Origin: Phycisphaerae bacterium SM23_30 | GTDB taxonomy: Bacteria; Planctomycetota; Phycisphaerae; Sedimentisphaerales; SM23-30 | DNA length: 37,386 bases | Assembly (NCBI GenBank): GCA_001303695.1 | Contig: LJUC01000040.1 | Location: forward strand, 1 to 37,386 | Direction: 5' to 3' | Shown: positions 15,348 to 23,715 of the stretch, piece by piece | Position numbering within the stretch: position 1 is the first letter of the stretch | Layout: each line of letters opens with the position of its first letter | The notes under the pieces: generated by a model | Database searches by the model: none | Told to the model about the DNA's origin: nothing | What the model saw: the letters and a program-made list of their open reading frames with translations, nothing else | Made by a program: the position numbers and the translations under genes

Positions 15348-16136
15348 TCAGTTTCTGTTATTAATTCGCTCTCGGACGGCATTTAGCAGGCGGATTAACT
15401 CATCGTGAATCCGGCTGTTGGTGGCTAAAAAATCTCCCGAAAAATCGTAGGCGTCACCGGAAAAATTACTGCATTTACCACCTGCTTCGCTGATGATTAG
15501 CATCCCGGCCGCCACATCCCAGGGTTTGACGTCCCCTTGCCAATAACCATCCATCTGGCCGTTGGCCACGTAACAACAATGCAAAGCCGCCGAGCCTAAA
15601 AATCGCACGCTTTTTATGCAAGTATTCAACCCACGGAAAAATTCCACATTGTCATCCTTCTCCGTGGTGCCGACACATCCAAAACTGGTCGCCAGTACGC
15701 TCTCGCTGAGTTTTTTACGTGCCGAAACCCGGATAGCTTTTCCGTTGCATTGAGAGCCGCCGTCTTTTTCCGCTTCAAACAGTTCGCCCATCACGGGAAA
15801 GTTCACCGCCCCTAGAACCATTTGGCCGGATTTTTCCACCCCTATCGACACTCCATAAAAAGGTTGTCCATGCACAAAGGAAGTAGTCCCATCGATGGGA
15901 TCAATCAACCAGCGATATTCATTACCAACACGCTGGCCTTGCTCCTCGCCCAGAATACCATGATCGGGATAGCGTTTACTAATCTGGGCCACCAAAAACT
16001 CTTCAACGGCTTTATCCGCCTCGGTAACCAATTCACGGACGGATTTATGCTCTATGACCAATTCTGACAATCCTTTGCGGTAGTTGAGTGTCATTTTTCC
16101 GGCTTCGGTTATGATGTTTTTCAAAAATTGCTTCAA
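15348..16136 (-). CDS. Inositol-monophosphatase-family phosphatase
   Basis: A magnesium-dependent phosphomonoesterase of the FIG superfamily, 262 residues. Metal-ligand motifs are intact: Glu64-Glu65 in ILGEEQG, Asp79 and Asp82 in LIDPIDGTTSFVHG, and Asp207 in KPWDVAAG. The family includes inositol monophosphatase (SuhB-like), histidinol-phosphate phosphatase and PAP phosphatase, and sequence reading alone does not decide between them; the GTTSFVHG wording fits the inositol/histidinol phosphatase side. Its ATG overlaps the last 4 bases of the upstream NUDIX gene, so the two are translationally coupled. Confidence 0.9.
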   Translation of the reverse strand: MKQFLKNIITEAGKMTLNYRKGLSELVIEHKSVRELVTEADKAVEEFLVAQISKRYPDHGILGEEQGQRVGNEYRWLIDPIDGTTSFVHGQPFYGVSIGVEKSGQMVLGAVNFPVMGELFEAEKDGGSQCNGKAIRVSARKKLSESVLATSFGCVGTTEKDDNVEFFRGLNTCIKSVRFLGSAALHCCYVANGQMDGYWQGDVKPWDVAAGMLIISEAGGKCSNFSGDAYDFSGDFLATNSRIHDELIRLLNAVRERINNRN

Positions 16137-16675
16137 GATAAAACTCGGTGCTGCAGGGCAAAATATAAACCTGTATAAACTTTCGGATCGACTAAAATAT
16201 TACCATCTTTAGCTGTCAGTTGCAACCAATTGTGAACCTGACTAAGGGAAATTTCATGCACTTTAATATTTTCGCGTCCGCGGCCGCCGCCGGGTGCAAC
16301 CTTTTTGATTCCTCGAGCCAAGAAAAAGGTGATGATCTCGCTGGTCAGGCCCGATGATGGCGGCCCTTCGGTTAAAAAAATCATTTCCCGCCCTTGATAG
16401 CCGGTCTCTTCTCGCAGTTCTCGTTGGGCCGCTTCGGCGAGCGTTTCTCTTTCCTGTCCGGCCTCATCACCGGCCAGACCGGCTGGCAATTCAATGACCT
16501 CTTTCCCCACCGGCCGTCGGAATTGTTGCGTCAGCACGATATTGCCATCTTCGGTAACCGCCACAATGCAAACGATCCCGGAAATATTTAACCTTTCTAC
16601 ATATTCCCAGCCCTCATCATTCAACAAGCATACGCGTCGTCCTGCACCAATAATCCCGGCACTTTTATTATTCAT
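16133..16675 (-). CDS. NUDIX hydrolase, ADP-ribose-pyrophosphatase-like
   Basis: Hydrolyses a nucleoside diphosphate linked to another group; ADP-ribose is the likely substrate by resemblance. The 180-residue protein has the N-terminal strand pattern, FRRPVGKEVIELPAG before the box, and the NUDIX core ETLAEAAQRELREETGY (about residues 75-91). The glycine that normally opens the box is two residues further upstream than the G-x5-E spacing, in GLAGDEAGQERE, a small loop insertion. SSGLTSEIITFFLA after the box fits the ADPRase subgroup. The stop codon overlaps the start of the phosphatase gene by 4 bases. The upstream 170 bases contain TATAAT-like sequence but no clear -35. Confidence 0.9.
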   Translation of the reverse strand: MNNKSAGIIGAGRRVCLLNDEGWEYVERLNISGIVCIVAVTEDGNIVLTQQFRRPVGKEVIELPAGLAGDEAGQERETLAEAAQRELREETGYQGREMIFLTEGPPSSGLTSEIITFFLARGIKKVAPGGGRGRENIKVHEISLSQVHNWLQLTAKDGNILVDPKVYTGLYFALQHRVLS

Positions 16676-16844
16676 AATTGCTCTACCTTATCAATTTACT
16701 AATTTCATCTACGACTCACTATTATAATTAATATATACTTAACAAGACTTTTGCAAAGTTTCAGTACTTATCCTCAGGGAAGATAAGGGCATAAATTCTA
16801 AATTATTGAAAAGTTAAAATCCGGCTTAAAATCTAATACCCTGA

Positions 16845-17444
16845 TTATTTCTCTGAAACCGGCCAGGGCCGGGGCAGAATGCCATCTTCGTTCGGTTTCA
16901 TGGCTTCTCGCATAACCTTCAGCCCCTCCGGACTATGAGCCGCCACCCATTCGGCATCCTCTAACCGCCGGACCAAACGACCTTCATTTATCCGACCGAG
17001 CAAAACCGCACGCTCGTTACCCTGGGCCGATGTCAGTTTTTCATGGGCCTGCCGGGCCTCTTTGGTGTAGTTTTCCAGGTAGCCGACAAATTCTTTCGTT
17101 TTGTCTTCTTGGTCATTATAATAAAAGGCATAGGCCCGCACCCCTTTAAGTTCGGTTTCTTTTTTACCCTGGGAGGGGGCTTTAATCGGCGGCAGTTGAT
17201 CGTCGGGTGCTGCAAAAAGGCTCTGGCGGTTCAAATCGTAAAACCACACCATTTGTACCGATGGGCGGTTGGTCGGCGGTTTCAATAATATAATTAGAAC
17301 TACTAAAAATAGAATTCCCGTTCCGGCCGCCACTCCATAGATCAATTTGGGACGTTCATTGATCCATTGACGCAGGAGTAAAATCCTCCTTTGAGCAACC
17401 GATTCTGTCGGCTGCTCATCCCATTGGGGATCTTGCCAAGTCAT
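16845..17444 (-). CDS. Single-pass membrane protein of the planctomycete pilin-associated type
   Basis: A 199-residue protein with no assigned function. A cytoplasmic N-terminus of about 34 residues precedes one strong transmembrane helix (LIYGVAAGTGILFLVVLIILL, about 34-54), leaving a C-terminal domain of about 145 residues outside the membrane. That domain has VWFYDLNRQSLFAAPDDQLPPI and GVRAYAFYYN; I recall proteins with the same wording next to prepilin-like genes in planctomycete genomes. AGGAGC is 6 bases before the ATG. It follows the prepilin-like gene by 49 bases on the same strand, so a shared transcript and a shared role in the pilin-like system are plausible but unproven. Confidence 0.78.
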   Translation of the reverse strand: MTWQDPQWDEQPTESVAQRRILLLRQWINERPKLIYGVAAGTGILFLVVLIILLKPPTNRPSVQMVWFYDLNRQSLFAAPDDQLPPIKAPSQGKKETELKGVRAYAFYYNDQEDKTKEFVGYLENYTKEARQAHEKLTSAQGNERAVLLGRINEGRLVRRLEDAEWVAAHSPEGLKVMREAMKPNEDGILPRPWPVSEK

Positions 17445-17493
17445 TTATTGCTCCTTAGTTGCATAAAAATGACATATCAATCGGTTTGAATAT

Positions 17494-18234
17494 TTATTGC
17501 CCGTTCCACCAGCCGTAAAAGGCCTGATAGCCCAGGCTCACCCATTTGCCGCTGGGGGCCATGCTCTCCCAGTTCCAGGCGTTGGCCTTTTCGTGCTCAG
17601 CAAAACTATGGACACTGCCGTCCAGAGTGGCGTAATTGGCATAGCCTCTATGCCAGCGACCCAGCTTATCTTCCATACAGTGGGCCCCATCAACATAGGT
17701 ATGGTTAATATGGAAACGCGGTTCTTCTTCGGAAATGATGGGGATAAACAGTCCCCTTTTGTAGCTGTTTTCATCCGTCAGGAAACGGGCGTATTTAGAG
17801 ATCAAATCCAGCCGCGCTCCACTGAATACATCAAAAAACACATAATCGAACAGCCCGTTGCTGCCCACGCCGCTGCCCAGTTGTCCCGGCCCCAGCGAGG
17901 GACAGAAAAATACTTCGCCGGAATAGCCCAGATACGGAGAAAGCGCCCCATGAACAGGTTGATCGAGAATATTCGTCGAATAGTTCCGCAGCCAATCCGG
18001 ATACTCCGGTTCCACATCCGCCGGCTCGGAATTTATCATCCGATCATTGTGCTCTATCGAAAACATTATCACTGCCTGCATGATCGAACGCTGATTGGTC
18101 ATGCACTTCATATTGCGGGCGGTTTCCTTGGCATTACTCAAAGGGGGCAGTATCATTGACATGAGCAGGGACATAATCGAAATCACCACCAGCAGTTCCA
18201 CCAGAGTAAATGCGGTATTGCGGAGACGAGCCAT
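17494..18234 (-). CDS. Prepilin-like protein with H-X9-DG-type C-terminus
   Basis: A 246-residue type II secretion/type IV pilin-like protein. The N-terminus reads NTAFTLVELLVVISIMSLL: a class III signal with the Glu at position +5 of the mature protein, cleaved by a prepilin peptidase, followed by the pilin hydrophobic helix. Near the C-terminus HRGYANYATLDGSVH matches the H-X9-DG style of the planctomycete pilin-like families. In these bacteria such proteins are numerous and their function is not settled; pseudopilin or surface roles are suggested. I choose ATG 18234; an in-frame GTG 6 bases upstream is possible. The small membrane protein gene follows. Confidence 0.88.
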   Translation of the reverse strand: MARLRNTAFTLVELLVVISIMSLLMSMILPPLSNAKETARNMKCMTNQRSIMQAVIMFSIEHNDRMINSEPADVEPEYPDWLRNYSTNILDQPVHGALSPYLGYSGEVFFCPSLGPGQLGSGVGSNGLFDYVFFDVFSGARLDLISKYARFLTDENSYKRGLFIPIISEEEPRFHINHTYVDGAHCMEDKLGRWHRGYANYATLDGSVHSFAEHEKANAWNWESMAPSGKWVSLGYQAFYGWWNGQ

Positions 18235-18290
18235 AATCACTTGTTTGCCGACCTCACTTTACTTGTATCACAATATGAAAAAAATGCATA

Positions 18291-19676
18291 CTATTCCAAT
18301 TCATGCACCAATTGTCGAAACTGCTCCCCGCGCTGACGGAAATTTTGAAACATATCATAACTGGCACATCCCGGCGAAAGTAAAACCGCCATTCCCGGCC
18401 GCGCCCGCCGCTGGGCCAGTATTACCGCCTCCGCCAAACTGTCCACTTTTACGTCCATAGGAAAAGATGAATTCGCTCTAGTTTTACACTGTTCGATCTC
18501 TTGGGCCAGTTTTTCACGCACCTGCCCAAGTAAAATCACAGCCTGCACTGCGGTGGTTTTAACGACCTTCTCTGCCAGGTGGACCAGGGAAATTTTCTTA
18601 TCGTAACCACCCAGAATCAGCACCAAGGGCTCATGGAAGGCATCCATCGCCACCATCACGCTTTCCGGAGTGGTTGCTAATGAATCGTTATAATAACGCA
18701 CCCCCTTTAGTTCTCGCACCAGTTCCAACCGGTGTTCCAGCCCTTTAAACTCAAACAGCGCCTCCTGCGCCGCGGACGGCTCGATCCCAAACAACTCCCC
18801 CACGGCGGCCGCCGCGGAGGCGTTTACCTGGTTATGTCTGCCCGGCACCTGAAGTTTGATTGGTTCTTCGTTCTTTTTGGGATACCAGCGCACTTCACCC
18901 GGCGTTAACTTTTCCCATCCGGCCAGTTCCTTATCCCGTTGATTTAAAAGGGCCGCATCTGTCTTTTTCTGATACCGCAGGATATTTTGCTTGGCCTGCA
19001 CATAAGCCTGCATGCTGCCGTGCCAATCCAGATGATTAGGCCCAATATTGGTCAATACCGCCACCGGCGGGCTGACCCGTATCTCTTGCAGATCGTAAAG
19101 CTGAAAACTGCTCAATTCCAGCACCACCACGTCGTCCGGTTCAATATGTTCGATTTGGACCAGCAGATTTTCCTGACCGATATTGCCTCCCACCCACACC
19201 TGTCGATACTTATGTTCCGCTCGTCCTTCGGCGCCGGCCTGCAAAACCGCTCCTATCATTGCCGTAGTGGTACTTTTGCCGTTACTGCCCGTCACCCCAA
19301 CTATCGTAGCCGGACATAGTTGAAAAAAAATATTCATCTCACTGGTCCGGGGCACGTTCTGCTCGCGGGCGATTTTCAGATAAGGAGAATTTTTCTTGAC
19401 CGCCGGATTCACCACGATCAAATCGTTTTGTTCGGCGGTAAAATCATTTTCCTGATGCCCGTTCAAACGAAAAGTGATATCCAATCCATCCAGTTGACTC
19501 ATTCCTTCCGCCAAGTCATTCGCCCCCCGCTGGTCGGTAACGGTAACTTTCGCCCCCTTTTCGACCAAAAACCTTGTCACCCCCGCGCCGCCGCCGAAAC
19601 TGCCCAATCCCATCACCAATACCCTTCGGCCGGCAAAGTCTGTACTTCTTAAACGCTTGGTTTTTTCCAAACACAT
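18291..19676 (-). CDS. murD: UDP-N-acetylmuramoyl-L-alanine-D-glutamate ligase
   Basis: Adds D-glutamate to UDP-MurNAc-L-alanine in peptidoglycan precursor synthesis in the cytoplasm. The 461-residue protein has the three Mur-ligase domains: an N-terminal Rossmann-like domain (VLVMGLGSFGGGAG), a central ATPase domain with the P-loop GVTGSNGKSTT at 127-137, ELSSFQL and NHLDWHG, and a C-terminal domain with YYNDSLATTPES, GGYDKK and LLSPGCASYDMF. It is outside any division/cell-wall cluster; no other mur or fts gene is in the window. No ribosome binding site precedes the ATG; instead a palindrome (19692-19704) and TAAAAAT lie immediately upstream. Its presence agrees with planctomycetes making peptidoglycan. 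Confidence 0.95.
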   Translation of the reverse strand: MCLEKTKRLRSTDFAGRRVLVMGLGSFGGGAGVTRFLVEKGAKVTVTDQRGANDLAEGMSQLDGLDITFRLNGHQENDFTAEQNDLIVVNPAVKKNSPYLKIAREQNVPRTSEMNIFFQLCPATIVGVTGSNGKSTTTAMIGAVLQAGAEGRAEHKYRQVWVGGNIGQENLLVQIEHIEPDDVVVLELSSFQLYDLQEIRVSPPVAVLTNIGPNHLDWHGSMQAYVQAKQNILRYQKKTDAALLNQRDKELAGWEKLTPGEVRWYPKKNEEPIKLQVPGRHNQVNASAAAAVGELFGIEPSAAQEALFEFKGLEHRLELVRELKGVRYYNDSLATTPESVMVAMDAFHEPLVLILGGYDKKISLVHLAEKVVKTTAVQAVILLGQVREKLAQEIEQCKTRANSSFPMDVKVDSLAEAVILAQRRARPGMAVLLSPGCASYDMFQNFRQRGEQFRQLVHELE

Positions 19677-19691
19677 CGTATTTTTAGCCCT

Positions 19692-19704
19692 GTGATTTAA
19701 TCAC
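19692..19704. promoter_or_regulatory. Palindrome upstream of murD
   Basis: GTGATTTAATCAC is a near-perfect 13-base palindrome flanked by CCC and GGG, ending 16 bases upstream of the murD ATG. It resembles a half-site pair for a dimeric regulator of the CRP/FNR general type but does not match the exact spacing of either. It could alternatively form a hairpin in the mRNA. Confidence 0.35.
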
Positions 19705-19747
19705 GGGGTTTGAGATGATTGATACTAAAACAACAACAACTTTGCGA

Positions 19748-20705
19748 TCACCGAATCAGAGGCTTCTGTCCTCGCATCACCGCCGCCAAGGCTGCTTTCA
19801 TATCCAGGCATGCCTGTTCGATACATTTCTCCCAGTCGGCGCCGAATTGTTCCTTATAGCGGGAATTGTCGTAGGCATTGATAATCGAGCGAGAGGCGCT
19901 TACCAACACGCCGCTGCCGTCACTTTTGGCGAACTGCAGACAGTCGGCGGCGTCGGCCCCTTGAGCCCCAAAGCCCGGCACCAAAAAGATGATATGCGGG
20001 TACTGCTCACGAAGAATCCTGGCCTGTTCTGCGGCAGTGCCTCCCACCACCATACCCACATTGCTCAAGCCGCATTGGCCTATTCGTTGAGGTTCGCAGG
20101 CCAGAGTGGCAACCTGCTCAGCCAACACCTCAAAAAACCTTTTACCGTGGGCATCGGCAAAATCCTGCAATACTCCCGCTGAGGGATTGCTGCCCCGCAC
20201 CCACACAAACACTCCTTTACCCTCTTCATTAGCTACATCGGCTAAAGGTTTGATCCCATCTAATCCCGCGAAACCGTTGGCCGTAATCGCATCGGGCGCC
20301 ACGATTCCTTCCATATCAATAAATTCGGGATTTCTAAGGTGGGCATCGGCGTAGGCGTGTGCGGTCGAGCCGATGGCGCTTGACGTCTCCGATCACTTCC
20401 AGCCCTAATTCATCCGCCTCCTGGATAAGCGAATAATAGGTTTCAATCCCATCCCAGTAATAACGCTCGAAAAAGGCGCTATTTATCTTAACCGCTGGCA
20501 CTAAAGGAGATACAATCCGTATCACCCGTCTGCAGAATTCAAAAATCGCATCGATCGCCGCTTCGATGTCCATCTCGTCGTTGAGGTCTTTGCGTTCTCT
20601 GATCTGCTCGGGCAACTTTGAATATACCGGATCGATACCTACTACCGCCGGGGTTCCCTTGGCCTGGGCGGCCTTGGTGAGCCGATCTGCAAAATGGTCC
20701 GCCAT
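19748..20705 (-). pseudogene. pyrF: Orotidine 5'-phosphate decarboxylase (type 2), frameshifted
   Basis: Would decarboxylate OMP to UMP, the last step of de novo pyrimidine synthesis. The 5' part (20705-20376) reads MADHFADRLTKAAQ to LEVIGDVKR, then leaves frame and stops at 20334. The 3' part continues in another frame as IGSTAHAYADAHLRNPEF, EGIVAPDAITANGF, GVFVWVRGSNPSAG and so on to 19748. The break is at 20375: minus-strand codons AAG CGC are followed by a lone C and then ATC GGC. In type 2 enzymes the run is DVKR-x-D-IGST, so about 5 bases, including most of the catalytic Asp codon of DxKxxD, seem lost. AAAGGA precedes the ATG by 8 bases, and TTGGAC-17-TATAAC upstream (20751-20723) is a weak promoter candidate. 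Either a real pseudogene or a sequence error. Confidence 0.88.
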
Positions 20706-20909
20706 TAAACCTGTCCTTTCCGGTTATACAATTATCTTATTTACAGTCCAAATCAAGCATAGTCCAATAAGCTGGCTAAAAATAAATATAACGCATAGCC
20801 GCTGGAAGGCAAGCAGAAACAAAAATAATATATAAAAGCACCCCTCGCCAGGTAAAAAAACCGATTCTTCTGCATCATACCGGGGATAAAATTCTATTTA
20901 GCCACCCAT

Positions 20910-21590
20910 TTACTCATCACTAATCCCAGCTAAAGAGTGGGGTACCGACGTACCAAACCCCGAGCTTAATGCCTCTTGAATTTTCTGCGCGAGTTGTTGC
21001 GCTTCAGCGGCGCTATCCGCCACCAAGTCGGCAAATAGTATAACCGATCGAGTATCACCGGTTATCCTGGTTTGATCACAATCTCGTAGATTCCAGTAAC
21101 GGCAGATGACTTTACCCTCGTCGGCATAGACGATTTCGCCATTTTTGGTCTTTTCCACTTGTTTCGGATTACCCAGCGGAGTAAATGGCTCGCCTTTTTG
21201 CGCATATCTCAGAAATATTCCTCCTACGATTTTATCGGCATCATATGCCGCCATCGGCGTCAGGTACCGCAGCGAAACTGCGTTATAAAAATCAACCACC
21301 GGCAAAATTTCATACAGCCGATTATCTGCCTTAAATCTGTTCCATAAAGCGACAATCGACGATTGATATTTACTTGATGCCCCCATACTGCTAAAGACCT
21401 CCTGCCAGTGTCGGACCTGTTGCGGCGTCGTTTCCGCAAATTCCTCTTTCATCCGCCGACATTCCTCCAACAGTTTCGCCGTCGCCTTTGTCATCTGCTC
21501 GACCGATTTAATGCTTGCTTCCCCGAAGCATCCAGTAAAATGGCGTCGATATTTTTGCTTCACCAGACGGGAATGTTCAAATGGTATCAT
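20910..21590 (-). CDS. B3/B4 tRNA-binding-domain protein
   Basis: A 226-residue stand-alone protein with the B3/B4 fold otherwise found in the phenylalanyl-tRNA synthetase beta subunit, where it takes part in editing. Residues about 100-195 carry the signature VDFYNAVSLRYLTPMAAYD, GEPFTPLGNPKQVE, GEIVYADEGKVICRYWN and RDCDQTRITGDTRSVILF. The N-terminal 90 residues are helical. Stand-alone members are thought to act on aminoacyl-tRNA or free amino acids; this is family inference. The ATG overlaps the end of the metallophosphoesterase gene by 14 bases and has GAGGAAA upstream, so it is coupled to that gene. Confidence 0.85.
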   Translation of the reverse strand: MIPFEHSRLVKQKYRRHFTGCFGEASIKSVEQMTKATAKLLEECRRMKEEFAETTPQQVRHWQEVFSSMGASSKYQSSIVALWNRFKADNRLYEILPVVDFYNAVSLRYLTPMAAYDADKIVGGIFLRYAQKGEPFTPLGNPKQVEKTKNGEIVYADEGKVICRYWNLRDCDQTRITGDTRSVILFADLVADSAAEAQQLAQKIQEALSSGFGTSVPHSLAGISDE

Positions 21591-22404
21591 TTTGGGATTT
21601 TCCTCGGTGCAAAGTTATCCGTGCCACTTCCGGAGGGCAAAACATTCGAATCGGAATAAATGTGGTTCCCACTCCGCGGACGGTATAGACGTAACTGTCA
21701 CCTAATTGTTCTAAGCCTTTCAAATACTTCCGACCTGTTTGGCTGTGCGTGATAATGGGCCGCCCTCCCGGCAGACACAATTGACCTCCATGGGTGTGTC
21801 CGGTCAATATTAGATCCACGCCCCCCGCCGCCAAGGCTTCGGCCATCTCCGGGTAATGGCACAATCCAATGGTAAATATATCCGGCTCCATATGAGACAA
21901 TGTTTCCGGAATATCGGCGGTCCTGCGCCCCAGACCCCGAATCCCGCACAGGTTCAAGCGCCCTCCATGGGGCAGCTTTACCTGTTGACATGCATTGGCT
22001 AACACGGTTACTCCCCTCTGGCTCATTTTATCTAAAAATTCACCCGAATCATGATTGCCCTGCACCATATATACTCCCAAGGGACAGGTAAAATCAGCCA
22101 ATAACTTCTGCCACACGCTTATTGCTTTTTCGGTCTCTGCTGCCAAAACCAGACCCCGCCAGGACAAATTCCATTTCTTCATGGCCTCGACCTGTTTGTT
22201 TTCCATGGGCGAAAAGCTTCGCTGGAAGCAGTTATCCCCGCTGCAGAGCACCAGATCGCATCCCTGCCGCATGATCTCGTGCAGTTGCTGCTCGTGAGGA
22301 CCATATCCGCGCGTATGCAGATCCCCCACGTGCAGGATGCGCAAACCTTCCAGATAACCCGGCAGTTGGCGAAAGAACAATTCCATTTCCGTAATTTCCA
22401 TCAT
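21577..22404 (-). CDS. Metallophosphoesterase, YkuE/membrane-phosphatase-like
   Basis: A dinuclear-metal calcineurin-type phosphoesterase, about 275 residues from the ATG at 22404. Motifs in order: RILHVGDLHTRG, VLCSGDNCFQ, VQGNHDSG, IGLCHYPEM and LTGHTHGGQLCLPGG, all metal ligands present. GHTHGGQ followed by a proline-rich turn and a C-terminal GVGTTFIPIRMFCPPEV is the pattern of the YkuE/YaeI group, which acts on membrane-associated phosphate substrates; the precise substrate is unknown. The start is uncertain: an in-frame GTG at 22482 would overlap the upstream gene by 35 bases, and no ribosome binding site is clear for any candidate. It sits between a glycosyltransferase and the B3/B4 gene with overlapping ends. 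Confidence 0.88.
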   Translation of the reverse strand: MMEITEMELFFRQLPGYLEGLRILHVGDLHTRGYGPHEQQLHEIMRQGCDLVLCSGDNCFQRSFSPMENKQVEAMKKWNLSWRGLVLAAETEKAISVWQKLLADFTCPLGVYMVQGNHDSGEFLDKMSQRGVTVLANACQQVKLPHGGRLNLCGIRGLGRRTADIPETLSHMEPDIFTIGLCHYPEMAEALAAGGVDLILTGHTHGGQLCLPGGRPIITHSQTGRKYLKGLEQLGDSYVYTVRGVGTTFIPIRMFCPPEVARITLHRGKSQNDTI

Positions 22405-22447
22405 CAGAACATACTCAGATAAATGTTCTTTTTGCGCGCTTAATTTC

Positions 22448-23467
22448 TCAGATAATTTCCGCCCAGCTATCCTGATACTCACCCTGGGTCGCCAGATCCA
22501 CTATATAGCGGGCCAATTTTTCACACCCAAAGGCCTTATGAACCCGTTCTCTTCCCGCCGCCGCTATCTTACGCCGCTGTCCCGCGTCCTGTTGAAAACG
22601 CTCGATCAATTCCGCACACTGATCTTTCGTATCAAAATAACACAGGTGCTTATGATCCTCAAACAGCAGATCGCTGTCCGGCACCCGCTTGGCCAGTACA
22701 AACGCCCCACATCCCAGATAATGCGTCAAACGGTCGGAATGATAAAAACGCACGTCGTTAAAAACATTGATGCTCAATGCCATCTCCGCCCCGCAGATCG
22801 CATTGAGATAATCTATCCCCTGCAGCGTTTTTTGTCCCATACATCCCCATACCGTCATGTCCTTATGATCCACCAGCCACTTGATCAATTCCCGCCGCAT
22901 CTCGTCCTGGCCGTCCTGGCCGTGACGAAGCTTGCCCGTAAATAATATCTTGCTGCGACATTTATCCGGCACTTCCCTCGGATGTTCAATATCCTTATCG
23001 CTCGGATTCGGCATAAACGCACATCGCCGCACCCCGGCCTGTTTGTACCTTTGCAGCAACTCTCCCCCGCTGGTTGCCAGGAAAAAATCGCACATTCGAC
23101 CGATGTCTAAAACCTGTTCGTTCAACCCCCGCGTCGCATCCTCATACCAGCATATCAACAGCGCCTGCGCCGCCGCCTTGATCTGCCGGATCGTCTTAAC
23201 GTCCAATAGCTTAAACGTCGTTAAAAAAACTAATTCCGGCTGATAATGACGCGCCAGCTCGGCTAGGATCTCATCAACCTTTTTCTTGGCTATCTTTACC
23301 GCCCAGTTCTTGCTCTTGATCGGGCTTAACTGCTGCAGTTGTGCGCGGTAACAAAACTCCATCACGTCATGCCCATTACGCACAAAACCCTTGCCAAACT
23401 TGCGCGCGTTGACCAGCAGGCGTCGGCCGCTTTCCTCTTTAAAATCACCCACTATCAATATCTTCAT
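22448..23467 (-). CDS. CgeB-like glycosyltransferase
   Basis: A 339-residue GT-B-fold protein similar to the CgeB/spore-coat-associated glycosyltransferase group. The N-terminal domain begins MKILIVGDFKEESGRR and contains LVFLTTFKLLD and CWYEDATRG; the C-terminal domain carries ILFTGKLRHG, LSINVFNDVRFYHSDRLTHYLGCGAFVLA and an RERVHKAFGCEKLARYIVD helix, the usual nucleotide-sugar side of the Glyco_trans_1_2 family. No membrane segment is seen. It probably adds sugars to a surface glycan. The following metallophosphoesterase starts about 45 bases after its stop if the ATG is used, or overlaps it if the GTG is used. Confidence 0.87.
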   Translation of the reverse strand: MKILIVGDFKEESGRRLLVNARKFGKGFVRNGHDVMEFCYRAQLQQLSPIKSKNWAVKIAKKKVDEILAELARHYQPELVFLTTFKLLDVKTIRQIKAAAQALLICWYEDATRGLNEQVLDIGRMCDFFLATSGGELLQRYKQAGVRRCAFMPNPSDKDIEHPREVPDKCRSKILFTGKLRHGQDGQDEMRRELIKWLVDHKDMTVWGCMGQKTLQGIDYLNAICGAEMALSINVFNDVRFYHSDRLTHYLGCGAFVLAKRVPDSDLLFEDHKHLCYFDTKDQCAELIERFQQDAGQRRKIAAAGRERVHKAFGCEKLARYIVDLATQGEYQDSWAEII

Positions 23468-23715
23468 CAGCTCAGTTTCTGCAACAAATTAAATTTAAAT
23501 AAAAATTTATTCCTTCAAGGCTAATCCATATCCTTCGTTTCGAGTAGAGAGCTACGCCGTTAAAAAAACAATGTAAATAGCCCGGCGCAGAACTAAATTA
23601 ATCCCCTCCTTGAGGGGAGGGAACAATAGTTATTTACCAGAACGTATCGCCAAAACCCTGAAAACTGCGTTTTCGGCGTTGTAAAATATCATTTTATGAA
23701 GTTTTGGGGCGGCTT
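23468..23715. other. Intergenic DNA with two inverted repeats
   Basis: CCCCTC (23603-23608) and GAGGGG (23612-23617) form a tight 6-bp stem with a 3-base loop. CGCCAAAAC (23648-23656) and GTTTTCGGCG (23669-23678) form a second stem with one bulge, 40-70 bases downstream of the phosphodiesterase stop on the minus strand. Neither has a T-tract, so I do not call them terminators, though the second may end that transcript. Confidence 0.35.

Noticed and set aside
15272-15364. Plus-strand frame of 30 codons
   Set aside because: It has no ribosome binding site or family resemblance and runs into the antisense of the IMPase-family gene.
17497-18159. Plus-strand frame of 220 codons
   Set aside because: It is antisense to the prepilin-like gene, whose N-terminal motif is unmistakable.
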